A stretch of 35,236 nucleotides of DNA from Candidatus Thalassarchaeaceae archaeon (GCA_029942125.1 JAPYUB010000007.1:1-35236); one strand, 5' to 3'. Counted from the stretch's first letter, positions 26,246-35,236 are shown. The notes: generated from the letters alone by a model not told the origin. A program made the numbers and translations.

Positions 26246-26259
26246 GGGTCTTTAGACCC
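26246..26259. promoter_or_regulatory. Short inverted repeat in 35-nt divergent intergenic region
   Basis: GGGTC-TTTA-GACCC, 1 nt before ATG 26261. Confidence 0.35.
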
Positions 26260-26260
26260 A

Positions 26261-26899
26261 ATGAAGGCCCAAATTTGGTTGACGGGATTCGAACCGTTCG
26301 GCCATAATGCCGAAAACCCCTCACAACAATTGGTCGAACGTCTCCTCAATACAACCCGGACACATCATTTCGTTGAGACCCCAGCTAATGCATTGGAATC
26401 TACTTCGGTTGAAATGACATTTTCAGGAATGGTACTCTCTGTCGATGAAGCGGGAAGCCGCCGGAGTGTCGAATATTTGACCGGCGTCGATGCTGTCGTT
26501 CATGTTGGTTTACATGAAAATACGGAAAAAGTACAACTTGAAATGAGTGCGTCAAATGAGAATCATTTTCGGATTGCTGATAATAGTGGTAGACAAATTT
26601 CCAAAGCATTCATCATTGAATCTGGCGATTCACAGTTACACACTACAGCTGACCGTGATACTATTGAAAGTGCCTTTTCAAGCAATGATGACGCAATCAT
26701 AAGCGAAGATTGCGGTCGTTTTGTTTGCAACGAGACCTATTATCGGACATTGCACTCAATCAATGCACAGGGGTTTCAATCAAGAGGTAGGGCTTTGCCA
26801 GCCATTTTTGTCCATATCCCTTCATTCAATCATGTCTCGGAAGAAGTGCAATTAGAAATTCTGTGTGAACTGTGTGCTCACATCGTACAGACACTCTAG
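26261..26899 (+). CDS. pcp: Pyroglutamyl-peptidase I (C15 family)
   Basis: N-terminal LTGFEPFGHNAENPSQQLVERL, VGLHEN, catalytic Cys region ISEDCGRFVCNETYYRTL, catalytic His region AIFVHIPS. Confidence 0.88.
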   Translation: MKAQIWLTGFEPFGHNAENPSQQLVERLLNTTRTHHFVETPANALESTSVEMTFSGMVLSVDEAGSRRSVEYLTGVDAVVHVGLHENTEKVQLEMSASNENHFRIADNSGRQISKAFIIESGDSQLHTTADRDTIESAFSSNDDAIISEDCGRFVCNETYYRTLHSINAQGFQSRGRALPAIFVHIPSFNHVSEEVQLEILCELCAHIVQTL

Positions 26900-27420
26900 T
26901 CATCAGTTTGGATGGTGCTTCGGCCCTTTCCGTCAAACCATTCAGTCACACTACCGTCGGAACGCATACTCAATTCATCTCCCACAGTACGGGGTATCTC
27001 TCGTCTCCCTGGATGCCAAGTCGCTTCTTGCAACCAATCGACTAGATCTTCAGATTCGAGCATCACTTCGATAATTCCACCGATGGTTCGTTCGGTATCC
27101 AACACGAATGCAACTTTTCTCGACATTGCCGCCTGTCTGGAAATCAGGAACGATGTCGAAGTTGCTTGTAGATTCAATGACATTGCATCCAGTGCAGTGT
27201 CAAGGATACGCTGCTCTGCGAGTAATTCTAGTAGACGATCCGGAGCCAATCCCTCACAGGTGAGTTCCACCGTCTCACGAATGACTGGAAACTGTTCTTC
27301 ACCTGGTACGTTTTCAATGAAAAAGTCAGGAAATATATTCTGCACGGCCTTTACACAAACACCTCCAATTTCATGTGGCATCACTCGTGTTGAAACGATG
27401 ATCAGTGGCGCGTGAGTCAT
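26896..27420 (-). CDS. UPF0201 (PF01877 'RNA_binding') family archaeal protein
   Basis: AVQNIFPDF..., LLELLAEQRILDTALDAM, TSFLISRQAAMSRKVAFVLDTERTIGGIIEVML match the family layout (RILDTA, SFxxxKQAAxxGKVxF). Start reset to ATG 27420. Confidence 0.75.
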   Translation of the reverse strand: MTHAPLIIVSTRVMPHEIGGVCVKAVQNIFPDFFIENVPGEEQFPVIRETVELTCEGLAPDRLLELLAEQRILDTALDAMSLNLQATSTSFLISRQAAMSRKVAFVLDTERTIGGIIEVMLESEDLVDWLQEATWHPGRREIPRTVGDELSMRSDGSVTEWFDGKGRSTIQTDD

Positions 27421-27504
27421 GGTGAACAGCCCATGTTGTTCAAAGGCGCTTATTTTCGCTTTCGGGCACGGAACCTTGACACCCCCCAGATGCTGTGCAG
27501 ATTC

Positions 27505-28551
27505 ATGGAACCAACTTCTGTGGTCGCCACGGTCATCCCCACGTGGCAGGAAGCCACCCATATCGAGCGTTGCCTTAGAAGTTTCATGGCCCAGACATAT
27601 CCCTCACATCTTCACCAGATCGTGATTTTGGATGGTGGTTCTACAGATGGTACAACTGCTATTGTTGAACGCCTTGCGGAGGAGAGTGTAAGTGAAGGCG
27701 GCCCGCAAATAACGCTGATTGATAATCCCTTCAAATATGTCCCTCATGCACGAAATATTGCTCTCGAATACCTCGATTCTGGCGTTGAATTCATCCTAGA
27801 GATGATTGGTCACGCCTGGGTCCCTCCCGACCATCTTGAAGTGCGTTTATCGCGATTCCATTCGATTGAGGCTGAATTGGGCACTCGACTTGGTGGACTT
27901 GGGGCTCGGGTTCTTGAATCAGATTTACCACTCGACAATGTTGGAAATTGGATTGAAGCTTCATTGGCATGTCCACTTGGGGGGTCGGGTCAATTCGCTC
28001 GCTTCTCTAAAGACGGACCGACGAAAATCCCTCCCTTCACATTGTATCGCCGTCAGGCTGTCGAAGCAGTGGGGGGTTGGAATGAAGATTTCATCACTAC
28101 TCAAGATAGTGAAATCAATCTTCGATTGATTGGAAATGACTGGCCTTTGTGGAGGACCGCGGCGACACATGTCAGAATGGCCAAGCGAACGACGTTGAAA
28201 CAATGGTGGAGAATGGGTTATCGATACGGTTTCTGGCGCATGAAACATGTCATCGACGCAAAATCCCGAATGCGCATCGGCGAGTTCCTGCCGTGGATTG
28301 GTCTTGCCATTGTTGCCGGATTGGCAATAGATGGACAATCCACGTTTTTCCTGCCCAATTTCCTGTTACCCGTACTCGCCTATCTATCCGCCCTATTTGT
28401 GGTAGGGGGCTTCGAAGCTTTACGTTCAAACGATACTTCGATGATTTGGGGTGTCCCTGCCTTGCTAATCCTTATGCATACTTCATTCAGCATTGGTTTA
28501 TTGGTCGGTGGATTCCGCCCAGGAAAGCCCCCCAATGACCGGGCCATGTAA
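27505..28551 (+). CDS. Family 2 glycosyltransferase with C-terminal TM segments
   Basis: ATVIPTWQEATHIERCLRSFMAQTYP, IVILDGGSTDGT, FITTQDSEINLRL. C-terminal hydrophobic helices FLPWIGLAIVAGLAI and FLLPVLAYLSALFVVGG. Start reset to ATG 27505; ATG 27490 also possible. Confidence 0.85.
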   Translation: MEPTSVVATVIPTWQEATHIERCLRSFMAQTYPSHLHQIVILDGGSTDGTTAIVERLAEESVSEGGPQITLIDNPFKYVPHARNIALEYLDSGVEFILEMIGHAWVPPDHLEVRLSRFHSIEAELGTRLGGLGARVLESDLPLDNVGNWIEASLACPLGGSGQFARFSKDGPTKIPPFTLYRRQAVEAVGGWNEDFITTQDSEINLRLIGNDWPLWRTAATHVRMAKRTTLKQWWRMGYRYGFWRMKHVIDAKSRMRIGEFLPWIGLAIVAGLAIDGQSTFFLPNFLLPVLAYLSALFVVGGFEALRSNDTSMIWGVPALLILMHTSFSIGLLVGGFRPGKPPNDRAM

Positions 28552-28600
28552 GTGGTCGCCCAATAGATTCCTTGAAATCGGAGTCAGATATGGTTGAGTT

Positions 28601-29395
28601 ATGGCGGAGCAGAAGAATCAGGTGAATTCTTGGATTCTCTTCGTTTCACCCCTCTTCGTTTTCTTGGCAATTTACAAACTTATTCCGGCGATTAAAGAAC
28701 GACTGATTACCGATTGGGTCGGCATGCTCATTTATCTGATTGTGGCTGTATTAATCGGGTTAGTCTTGTTCCGAAATGCTCGCACGATTCGCGATCATGA
28801 ATGGCATCGTCGTAAGCATATCAAGCTATTACAGAAGGACTACGCTGCAGAGGATAGAGGTGTTTGGTCAAAGGCTGATTTGGCCATGTCTGACCTTGAA
28901 GCCGATGCGCGGGGAATCGAATCAGGCCAAATGTCCAAAAAGGCGTTGCAACGACTTGACGGTTCCATCGCAGAGTTGACGAGTGATCGTAAGACTGCTG
29001 AAATTGAAAGTGATGATTCAGATCACAAAAATGTCGCATTGTTCACCGAATCTGAACATGTCCGACGTTCTACTGCCCGGGTCACAGGAGAAAGCGGTCC
29101 GGTTGATTCGGTCCAAGGTGTAACTCACGCGCGTGAAGAGCCGGAGAAAGGCCTGATTGGAGGTGTTCTGGACAAACTGAAGGAAAGCGCGGCGACCCAA
29201 TCCACTCCCGAATCACCGGATACTCAAGAATCAGTGCCTGCAGCAGATGATTGGTATTCTCAAGAAATGCTTGGAGTAGCCACTTCAGGTCCTTCAGGTG
29301 TCACATCAACAGTTGTTGGCAACAGTTGCGGCAATTGTGGTAGCAACAATTCAGAAGCGGAATCTTATTGCGAAAATTGTGGAAACAAGCTCTGA
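28601..29395 (+). CDS. Two-TM membrane protein with C-terminal zinc-ribbon
   Basis: N-terminal hydrophobic helices ILFVSPLFVFLAIYKLI and VGMLIYLIVAVLIGLVLF; C-terminal NSCGNCGSNNSEAESYCENCGNKL (CxxC...CxxC). Confidence 0.78.
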   Translation: MAEQKNQVNSWILFVSPLFVFLAIYKLIPAIKERLITDWVGMLIYLIVAVLIGLVLFRNARTIRDHEWHRRKHIKLLQKDYAAEDRGVWSKADLAMSDLEADARGIESGQMSKKALQRLDGSIAELTSDRKTAEIESDDSDHKNVALFTESEHVRRSTARVTGESGPVDSVQGVTHAREEPEKGLIGGVLDKLKESAATQSTPESPDTQESVPAADDWYSQEMLGVATSGPSGVTSTVVGNSCGNCGSNNSEAESYCENCGNKL

Positions 29396-29455
29396 TTGTC
29401 AAACGTCGGGTTGAAGAACAGGCGTCAGAACGCGGGAATAGACGGGGACTCGTAG

Positions 29456-30589
29456 ATGGCGGAAAAGCGCGATTACTACGAAGTTCTAGAGGTGTCTAAG
29501 GATGCCAATGAAGACGAACTAAAGAAATCCTTCCGTTCCCTTGCTAGAAAGTATCATCCAGATAAGAATCCAGATGATTCAGACGCTGAGCATTTGTTCA
29601 AGGAAGTCCAAGAGGCCTATGCCGTTTTGTCGAATCCGGAACAACGACGCCAATACGATATGTTCGGCCATGATTCTCCTAGCGGGTCACCCTTTGGCCC
29701 CGGTGGATTCCAAGGCGTCAACATCAATCTCGATGATTTATTCGGTGGTGGTTTTGAATCCGTCTTCTCCGGAATTTTCGGCGGCGGTCGATCATCCCGT
29801 GGCCGACGCGGAAATGATGTAATGCTTCGGCACAGTATTACGCTTGAGAATGTGTTCGATGAGGCCGAGATTGAAATTTCCGCCAAACTTTCGACTTCCT
29901 GTGAGTCATGTGATGGTACCGGTGCCCAAACACCCGAGGATCTCCAACGTTGCTCCACTTGTGGTGGACAAGGACGCATCATGCAACAGGTCAGAGTGGG
30001 GCCTTTTGTTCAACAAATGGTGTCTGACTGCCCTGATTGTTCTGGCGTGGGGAATACCATTAGAAAGCGCTGTACGACTTGTCGTGGCACAGGATCGGCC
30101 AGGCGTGAGCAAAACCTTCGCATCACTATCCCCCGCGGAGCTGAAGATGGCCTTCGTCTTCGACACCGTGGTAAAGGGGAACCTATCGCAAATGGTCAAT
30201 CTGGGGACCTTTACATTCAGTTAGATCTCGAACCTCATGCTTGGTTTGAGCGAGACGGCCCAGATTTGATTATGGCCCTCCCCCTTGGTTATCCAGAGAT
30301 GATGTTGGGCACACAAGTAGAGTTGCCACATATCGATGGCAAATCTTTGGTTATCGAAGTACCTGCAGGGGCCAAGCCGAGTGAAACTCTGCTTGTCCCG
30401 GGGAGAGGTATGCCCCATCGCCGTGGTCGTGGACGTGGCGATGTCACTATTCTACTGAAACTGCATGTCCCCGATAAATTCAACAAATCCATGCGCTCTA
30501 CATTGGAGGCAATGCGCCCCTCATTCGGATTGCCCATTTCGGACATCGAAGATGCTGTGCGTCGTGAAGCGCAAGATCGTCGTAATTGA
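29456..30589 (+). CDS. dnaJ: Chaperone protein DnaJ
   Basis: J-domain DYYEVLEVSKDANEDELKKSFRSLARKYHPDKNP (HPD), Gly/Phe-rich region, four zinc motifs (CESCDGTG, CSTCGGQG, CPDCSGVG, CTTCRGTG). Confidence 0.96.
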   Translation: MAEKRDYYEVLEVSKDANEDELKKSFRSLARKYHPDKNPDDSDAEHLFKEVQEAYAVLSNPEQRRQYDMFGHDSPSGSPFGPGGFQGVNINLDDLFGGGFESVFSGIFGGGRSSRGRRGNDVMLRHSITLENVFDEAEIEISAKLSTSCESCDGTGAQTPEDLQRCSTCGGQGRIMQQVRVGPFVQQMVSDCPDCSGVGNTIRKRCTTCRGTGSARREQNLRITIPRGAEDGLRLRHRGKGEPIANGQSGDLYIQLDLEPHAWFERDGPDLIMALPLGYPEMMLGTQVELPHIDGKSLVIEVPAGAKPSETLLVPGRGMPHRRGRGRGDVTILLKLHVPDKFNKSMRSTLEAMRPSFGLPISDIEDAVRREAQDRRN

Positions 30590-32356
30590 TTACTCATCTT
30601 CCATAAGCAGTGCTCGGGCTGGAATAGCCGCCAGAGGCTTTCCTTCTACTAGTCCTGAAAGGTGCAAGTCGAGTCCAATTGCCTTTCCTTCCAATTGCAG
30701 TCTCAGAAATCTTGTGCTGCCAACCTCTAGTGTGTCTAGGAAGATTTCATCGCCGTCGTAAAGTGAATTTGGAGATACCTTGGTGATTTGCCATGAAGGT
30801 CCATCTGCTGCCTCAAAGCGAAGAGCAGCCAACTTCCATGGTGCTTGCTCCACATGAATTCCCACCAGCAAACTGCCCGGCCCCATTCGCCAAGCCTTCA
30901 GTGTGACCGAATCGGTATGGTGAGTCAATGTCGCTTCACCCATCTCGGCGACGGTTGCTTTCCACTGCACCTCTTCTAACATTTCCAAAGCACTGATGAT
31001 TTCATGTTCGCTAGCATCAGTTTCGATGAGTCTGGCCAATCGTTCTCGAAGGCGCTTCAATCGCCCTCGTTCGTGAGCTTGCACCTCACCGGCCAATTTC
31101 GTCCCCCGCAAACTCCACAGAACATATCCCATCGGCGCCAGCATCAATAAGCCAATTCCAATGTAAAATGGGATGAATTCTCTCCATCTATCAACCATCT
31201 CACCTGCTTCAATGGGTGCATCATCTTCACTGGTTACATTTATTGTTTGTAGAATCAGATGATATCCGTTGTTTCCGATTGCTCCATCCATCCGACTGAC
31301 CTTGACCAAGTGATACCCCGGTGTCATGTTGAGTCCGACCGTCCCGACTCCATCTGCAACATCCAGTGGAGTTAGGAATTCACCGGAGTTGTTCCATGAT
31401 TGGATCTGGACCATGGAATCGTCACCCTCGATTGTCGCAATGAGTCGGTGGGTCTCCCAGATTTCGCCCTGAATGAAAATCGGATACACATCGACTGTAT
31501 CTTCTTCACTGACATTCCCATCAGTTGTCCAGTGCTCATTCACAGGGATGGCCACTGCTTCGGACTGAAATCGAGTCTCATCCACTGTGTTGGGACAATC
31601 ATGATGGCACAAAGCATCCCCTTTGGATAGGATGGTTTTGTTCAACGACCACATTCCTGTGACTCCGTCAGTTCTAGCCCATATTGATAATTCATATTTC
31701 TCGTATCGTGAATCCACCTCTGGTGTGTGCAAGGTCATGGCCGTAACATTGTCGTCGAAATCAAGTTCAGTCACCACTCCACTGGGCATGTGAGTCATGT
31801 ATCCGAAGAATTCAGTCATTTCGCTGCCAAACCATTGAATCTTGATGTCAGCATTTCCTCCGGTAGAAAAGTAGGAATGATCGCCTACAGAGTCCGATTC
31901 ATGGATGTATCCAGATGCAGTCAAGTTCCCTAAGTCAACATCCTCATCTGCAGAATTAGAATGGACATATATTTGATAGGAGTTTGGACTTGTGAAAATG
32001 GTATTGGATATCTCAATCCACATAGCATTCCCAGTTCCACTGAGCAGGAAAGTCATGGAGTCACCTTCTTCTTCACCGAGTATCGCACCGTCTTCACGAA
32101 CCGTGATTTTTAGCGGTTCGTCTGAGGATACTAATTGGATGAAATGAACCGCCCCTGCATCATCATCGAGCGTAATATTATCGAGATCCTGAGGGTCACT
32201 CAATTGCCCCTCATAGATGAGCGTCGGCGTGGCATCCCCCTCCCAATCCAACACCGGTTCGTCAACCGTTCCGACACTGTCGAGATGTTCAGCTGGAATG
32301 GGTGATGCAGTAATCAGAATGAGCAACAGTGCGAGGACCACCGCACGTGTGCGCAT
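30590..32356 (-). CDS. Exported PPC-like type-I membrane protein with about 180-aa cytoplasmic region
   Basis: Signal peptide MRTRAVVLALLLILITASPIPAEH (start reset to ATG 32356), extracellular beta-rich region, TM FIPFYIGIGLLMLAPMGYVLW, then basic helical segment HERGRLKRLRERLARLIE. Confidence 0.8.
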   Translation of the reverse strand: MRTRAVVLALLLILITASPIPAEHLDSVGTVDEPVLDWEGDATPTLIYEGQLSDPQDLDNITLDDDAGAVHFIQLVSSDEPLKITVREDGAILGEEEGDSMTFLLSGTGNAMWIEISNTIFTSPNSYQIYVHSNSADEDVDLGNLTASGYIHESDSVGDHSYFSTGGNADIKIQWFGSEMTEFFGYMTHMPSGVVTELDFDDNVTAMTLHTPEVDSRYEKYELSIWARTDGVTGMWSLNKTILSKGDALCHHDCPNTVDETRFQSEAVAIPVNEHWTTDGNVSEEDTVDVYPIFIQGEIWETHRLIATIEGDDSMVQIQSWNNSGEFLTPLDVADGVGTVGLNMTPGYHLVKVSRMDGAIGNNGYHLILQTINVTSEDDAPIEAGEMVDRWREFIPFYIGIGLLMLAPMGYVLWSLRGTKLAGEVQAHERGRLKRLRERLARLIETDASEHEIISALEMLEEVQWKATVAEMGEATLTHHTDSVTLKAWRMGPGSLLVGIHVEQAPWKLAALRFEAADGPSWQITKVSPNSLYDGDEIFLDTLEVGSTRFLRLQLEGKAIGLDLHLSGLVEGKPLAAIPARALLMEDE

Positions 32357-32360
32357 GTGC

Positions 32361-32375
32361 CGGGCCTCCGGCCCG
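32361..32375 (-). promoter_or_regulatory. Perfect 6-bp hairpin, 3-nt loop, 4 nt before ATG 32356 (- strand)
   Basis: CGGGCC-TCC-GGCCCG in a divergent intergenic region. Confidence 0.55.
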
Positions 32376-32421
32376 CCACCTTTAGAATCATTCAAGTCAA
32401 GTGCATTGACAGCCTCAATTC

Positions 32422-34182
32422 ATGGAGCACAAACCATTGGCCCGAACGGTGCTTGCCCGTTGGCGCCATGCACGCATTTTTGGACTCGGTGATCGTGCTG
32501 CACCTGCGGCATTTACCCCTGGTCTGTGTTTGACATCCCATGACCCTGAAATGGGTGTAGAGATGGCCCCCTTCATAATCGAACATAACTCTGAAAAATT
32601 ACCTGCCACATTGTCGATTTCAGCCAGAGGAGCATGGGCGTATCCCTTTGGAGATGGCGACGTTCCTACATACACGGCTGATGAAGGCCATACATTGCCG
32701 CCTAGTCTCCAAGAGGCCGATTCTGGACTTGGTCAGAGTACAGGCCCACTGTTGCCAGTATCATGGCAAAGATTGGTTCATGATGCAACTCTTCTTGATA
32801 CCAATCTATCTCCTGAGATCATTGTTATTCAGGATGCCGTTCAACTGGCTGGACACCCCGGTAGATTAGTGCAAACCATCCACCTCATTCGTGAAAGATT
32901 TCCCGCTGCGCTTCTCTGGGCCCCAGGATTAGGAGGGCCAGACAATTGTGCGATTCTATCGTGGTTCGGCCTCGACCTGTTCGATTTGCGACGTTCACAG
33001 CAGGCTGCAGCCCATGGAATTTTGTTGTCTAGAGACGGACCTAGACACATCGATTCAACCAGCGGAGAATCATCTGATATGGAAGCCCAACTCTCTGAAT
33101 GGCGAGCGTCGTTGGCTGCCACACGGTCCGCCATTCAAACCGGTACAATTCGAGAACTTGTTGAGAAGCAATCTCTCAATAGCCCTCGTCTAGTCGAACA
33201 TCTTCGGCGACATGACGCTCAGTTGTCAGGTTCAGCACCACTTTCAATGCATGTAGATAAGGGCCAAAGATTACGTTGTCACAGTCCGGTGAGTCGTGCA
33301 GATCCTCTTGTTCAAGATTGGATTCATCGTATTGAGAATGAGTACATGCCTGACGAAATTCAGCGCCAAACACTGGTGTTGTTGCCGTGCTCTGCCCGCA
33401 AACCTTACTCCGCCAGTCAGAGCCATCGTTTCTTCCGCTCTGCCATTCGCAATCGTAGAATGCATCAAGTCATCGTCACCAGTCCACTCGGGCTAGTTCC
33501 TCGTGAATTGGAAGAACAGTGGCCTGCTGCCCATTATGACATTCCCGTGACTGGGGATTGGGACGATGATGAATTGGCGACCATTCGACGAATGGTGACG
33601 ACATTGGTAGAGCGAGTAGGTTACAAGACCGTCATCAATCATTCTGGAATTGACTTTGAGATTGAGACGATCGATACTAGACCCGAGGGCGTGGGTGCCT
33701 CATCCAAAGCTGCCTGTGATGTTCTTAGAGAAGCCATCGAATCCATTGAAGGCGAGCCCATGCGAGAAAAGACATTCCTTCGTCACTCATTTGCATCCCT
33801 GAGCCGCTGGCAATATGGGACGGATGCTTGGATGGAAGGATTGCGCGTTGGCGGTAAGCCCCCGCGGTGGATGCTTCTGAAAGACAAACAGCAAATGGCG
33901 CAATGGCATCCTGATTCAGGGCGATTCTCATTCACCAAGTCCATTCTACCAACCCTTCGTGAAACAGGTACACTTCGAGAGATAGAAATCGGCGGAGATG
34001 AACCCTGGAAAGGCGATATTTTCCCCCATATGGTCATTTCATCACCGGAAGACCTGAAAATCGGCGAAGAAATCCTCATCATTCGTGAGGGGAAATTACT
34101 CGGTTCGGCTCGCTGCAAGGCTGCCGGGTGGGAATGGAAGTGTGGTGCAGGGCGACTCGCAAGATCCCAACATCGTCTTTAG
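32422..34182 (+). CDS. arcS: Archaeosine synthase ArcS (TgtA2-like, DUF5591 and PUA)
   Basis: Signature PCSARKPYSASQSH (PC-x3-KPYS-x-S-x2-H), VIVTSPLGLVPRELEEQWPAAHYDIPVTGDW, C-terminal PUA-like DIFPHMVISSPEDLKIGEEILIIREGKLLGSARC. Confidence 0.9.
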   Translation: MEHKPLARTVLARWRHARIFGLGDRAAPAAFTPGLCLTSHDPEMGVEMAPFIIEHNSEKLPATLSISARGAWAYPFGDGDVPTYTADEGHTLPPSLQEADSGLGQSTGPLLPVSWQRLVHDATLLDTNLSPEIIVIQDAVQLAGHPGRLVQTIHLIRERFPAALLWAPGLGGPDNCAILSWFGLDLFDLRRSQQAAAHGILLSRDGPRHIDSTSGESSDMEAQLSEWRASLAATRSAIQTGTIRELVEKQSLNSPRLVEHLRRHDAQLSGSAPLSMHVDKGQRLRCHSPVSRADPLVQDWIHRIENEYMPDEIQRQTLVLLPCSARKPYSASQSHRFFRSAIRNRRMHQVIVTSPLGLVPRELEEQWPAAHYDIPVTGDWDDDELATIRRMVTTLVERVGYKTVINHSGIDFEIETIDTRPEGVGASSKAACDVLREAIESIEGEPMREKTFLRHSFASLSRWQYGTDAWMEGLRVGGKPPRWMLLKDKQQMAQWHPDSGRFSFTKSILPTLRETGTLREIEIGGDEPWKGDIFPHMVISSPEDLKIGEEILIIREGKLLGSARCKAAGWEWKCGAGRLARSQHRL

Positions 34183-34213
34183 AGCCAATGAGCCATAGTT
34201 GGGGGGTGTTAAA

Positions 34214-34232
34214 TACCGCCCATAGGGCGGTA
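34214..34232 (+). promoter_or_regulatory. Perfect 8-bp hairpin, 3-nt loop, 6 nt before ATG 34239
   Basis: TACCGCCC-ATA-GGGCGGTA. Confidence 0.6.
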
Positions 34233-34238
34233 GGATGT

Positions 34239-35236
34239 ATGGCCACTGCCTATCGAACGAACCACCTGAGCACCACCCTCGTCCTGCTGATGATTCTCTC
34301 AGCATTGGCGCCGATGATGGCTTCACACACTGGAATCGATGTTGTAGACGATGAAAATATCCATCCAAATGCACTCAAGCAAGCCGACCGTACTATGGAT
34401 ACTGGTGGCAGAGCACCTTGTTCAGCCGTACAGACTGACGGTGGAACTGCGGGAGATGCTGGAAACACCACAGCCACTGCCAAATCACAAGGTTCTGACC
34501 CCACTGTGACCAATATGGATGGTTGTGTTGACACCACTGATGATCAGGATTGGTATTCAATGCAGGTTTCTGCGAACAAAGATATCGTTGTTGTATTACG
34601 TGATTTTGGCGATGGTACAAACACAGATTTTGATTTGGTATTGGCAGATAGTACTGGTGGGAACCCACAAACTGGCGCAGGTTATGTCGATTTATCCATG
34701 ACTTACGGGACAACTGAGCGTGTTGAATTCACAACCAATTCTACCACAGCAGGAATGTTTTACATCCAGGTTTGGCAATATGCAGGGGATGGGAATTACA
34801 AAGTTGACATTTGGGTGAACACCTCTGTACCCAAACCCGACCTTGCTGTGAATACAATCAGTGGTCCAGCCAGTGCAACAGCTGGTGACACTGTGAACGT
34901 GACCTATACGGTTGAGAATTACGGGCCCGGTGACACCAATTCCACCAATCCGTATGATGTTGTGTTTATTCTATCCACAGACGACACTTATGATTGGGCG
35001 GATATAATCGTGGATAGCAATGTTGCAGGACCTTATCTTACAGCAGGAACCAATTCAGTCGAGAGCGCTCAGTTAACCATCCCCACTGATATAGACAGCG
35101 ACGATTATCACTGGATTGTCTGGCCAGATGGCTGGGGCAATGTCTCAGAGGCGGATGATCTAAACAACAACAATGCCAGTTCTGCCGTGACCACAATTTC
35201 GGGAATGCCTTGTCCGAATGTGGATGATGCATCAAC
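34239..35236 (+). CDS. Secreted CARDB/PPC-like repeat protein, truncated by window edge
   Basis: My translation, not in ORF track: MATAYRTNHLSTTLVLLMILSALAPMMASHTGIDVVDDENIHP...DDQDWYSMQVSANKDIVVVLRDFGDGTNTDFDLVLADS...PDLAVNTISGPASATAGDTVNVTYTVENYGPGDTNS. No stop before 35236. Confidence 0.8.
   Translation, partial: MATAYRTNHLSTTLVLLMILSALAPMMASHTGIDVVDDENIHPNALKQADRTMDTGGRAPCSAVQTDGGTAGDAGNTTATAKSQGSDPTVTNMDGCVDTTDDQDWYSMQVSANKDIVVVLRDFGDGTNTDFDLVLADSTGGNPQTGAGYVDLSMTYGTTERVEFTTNSTTAGMFYIQVWQYAGDGNYKVDIWVNTSVPKPDLAVNTISGPASATAGDTVNVTYTVENYGPGDTNSTNPYDVVFILSTDDTYDWADIIVDSNVAGPYLTAGTNSVESAQLTIPTDIDSDDYHWIVWPDGWGNVSEADDLNNNNASSAVTTISGMPCPNVDDAS

Noticed and set aside
29456-30589. dnaJ without adjacent dnaK/grpE as a novel system
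   Set aside because: Standalone dnaJ is common, and the partners may lie outside the window.
142-35235. Numerous short (60-145 aa) antisense or out-of-frame ORFs in the track
   Set aside because: They sit inside longer ORFs with clear domain evidence, lack recognisable motifs, and have compositions typical of shadow frames.
1-35236. tRNA, rRNA or insertion-sequence genes
   Set aside because: No convincing tRNA cloverleaf, rRNA segment or transposase motif was seen in the intergenic gaps, most of which are under 150 nt.

Overview
The window looks like an archaeal chromosome segment, probably marine Euryarchaeota/Poseidoniales-like. That lineage call is inference from an ArcS-type archaeosine synthase, a UPF0201-type protein, archaeal pilin-like N-termini and giant Ca-binding surface proteins. 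I support 20 protein-coding genes. About half the window encodes exported proteins: an S8 protease, three giant surface proteins (about 1470, 1901 and 1832 aa), a three-gene pilin-like operon, a PPC-like membrane protein, and a CARDB-like protein that runs off the right edge and is missing from the supplied ORF track. Cytosolic or membrane housekeeping genes include a wHTH-STAND-TPR regulator, an MBL-fold hydrolase, pyroglutamyl peptidase, a UPF0201 protein, a GT2 glycosyltransferase, DnaJ and ArcS. Two signals stand out that the gene annotation does not explain. First, perfect 6-9 bp inverted repeats with 3-nt loops lie next to or just upstream of starts of exported-protein genes, with unrelated arm sequences. 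Second, all four convergent gene pairs have stop codons that overlap or abut with 0 nt between them. I saw no tRNA, rRNA, CRISPR array or mobile element.
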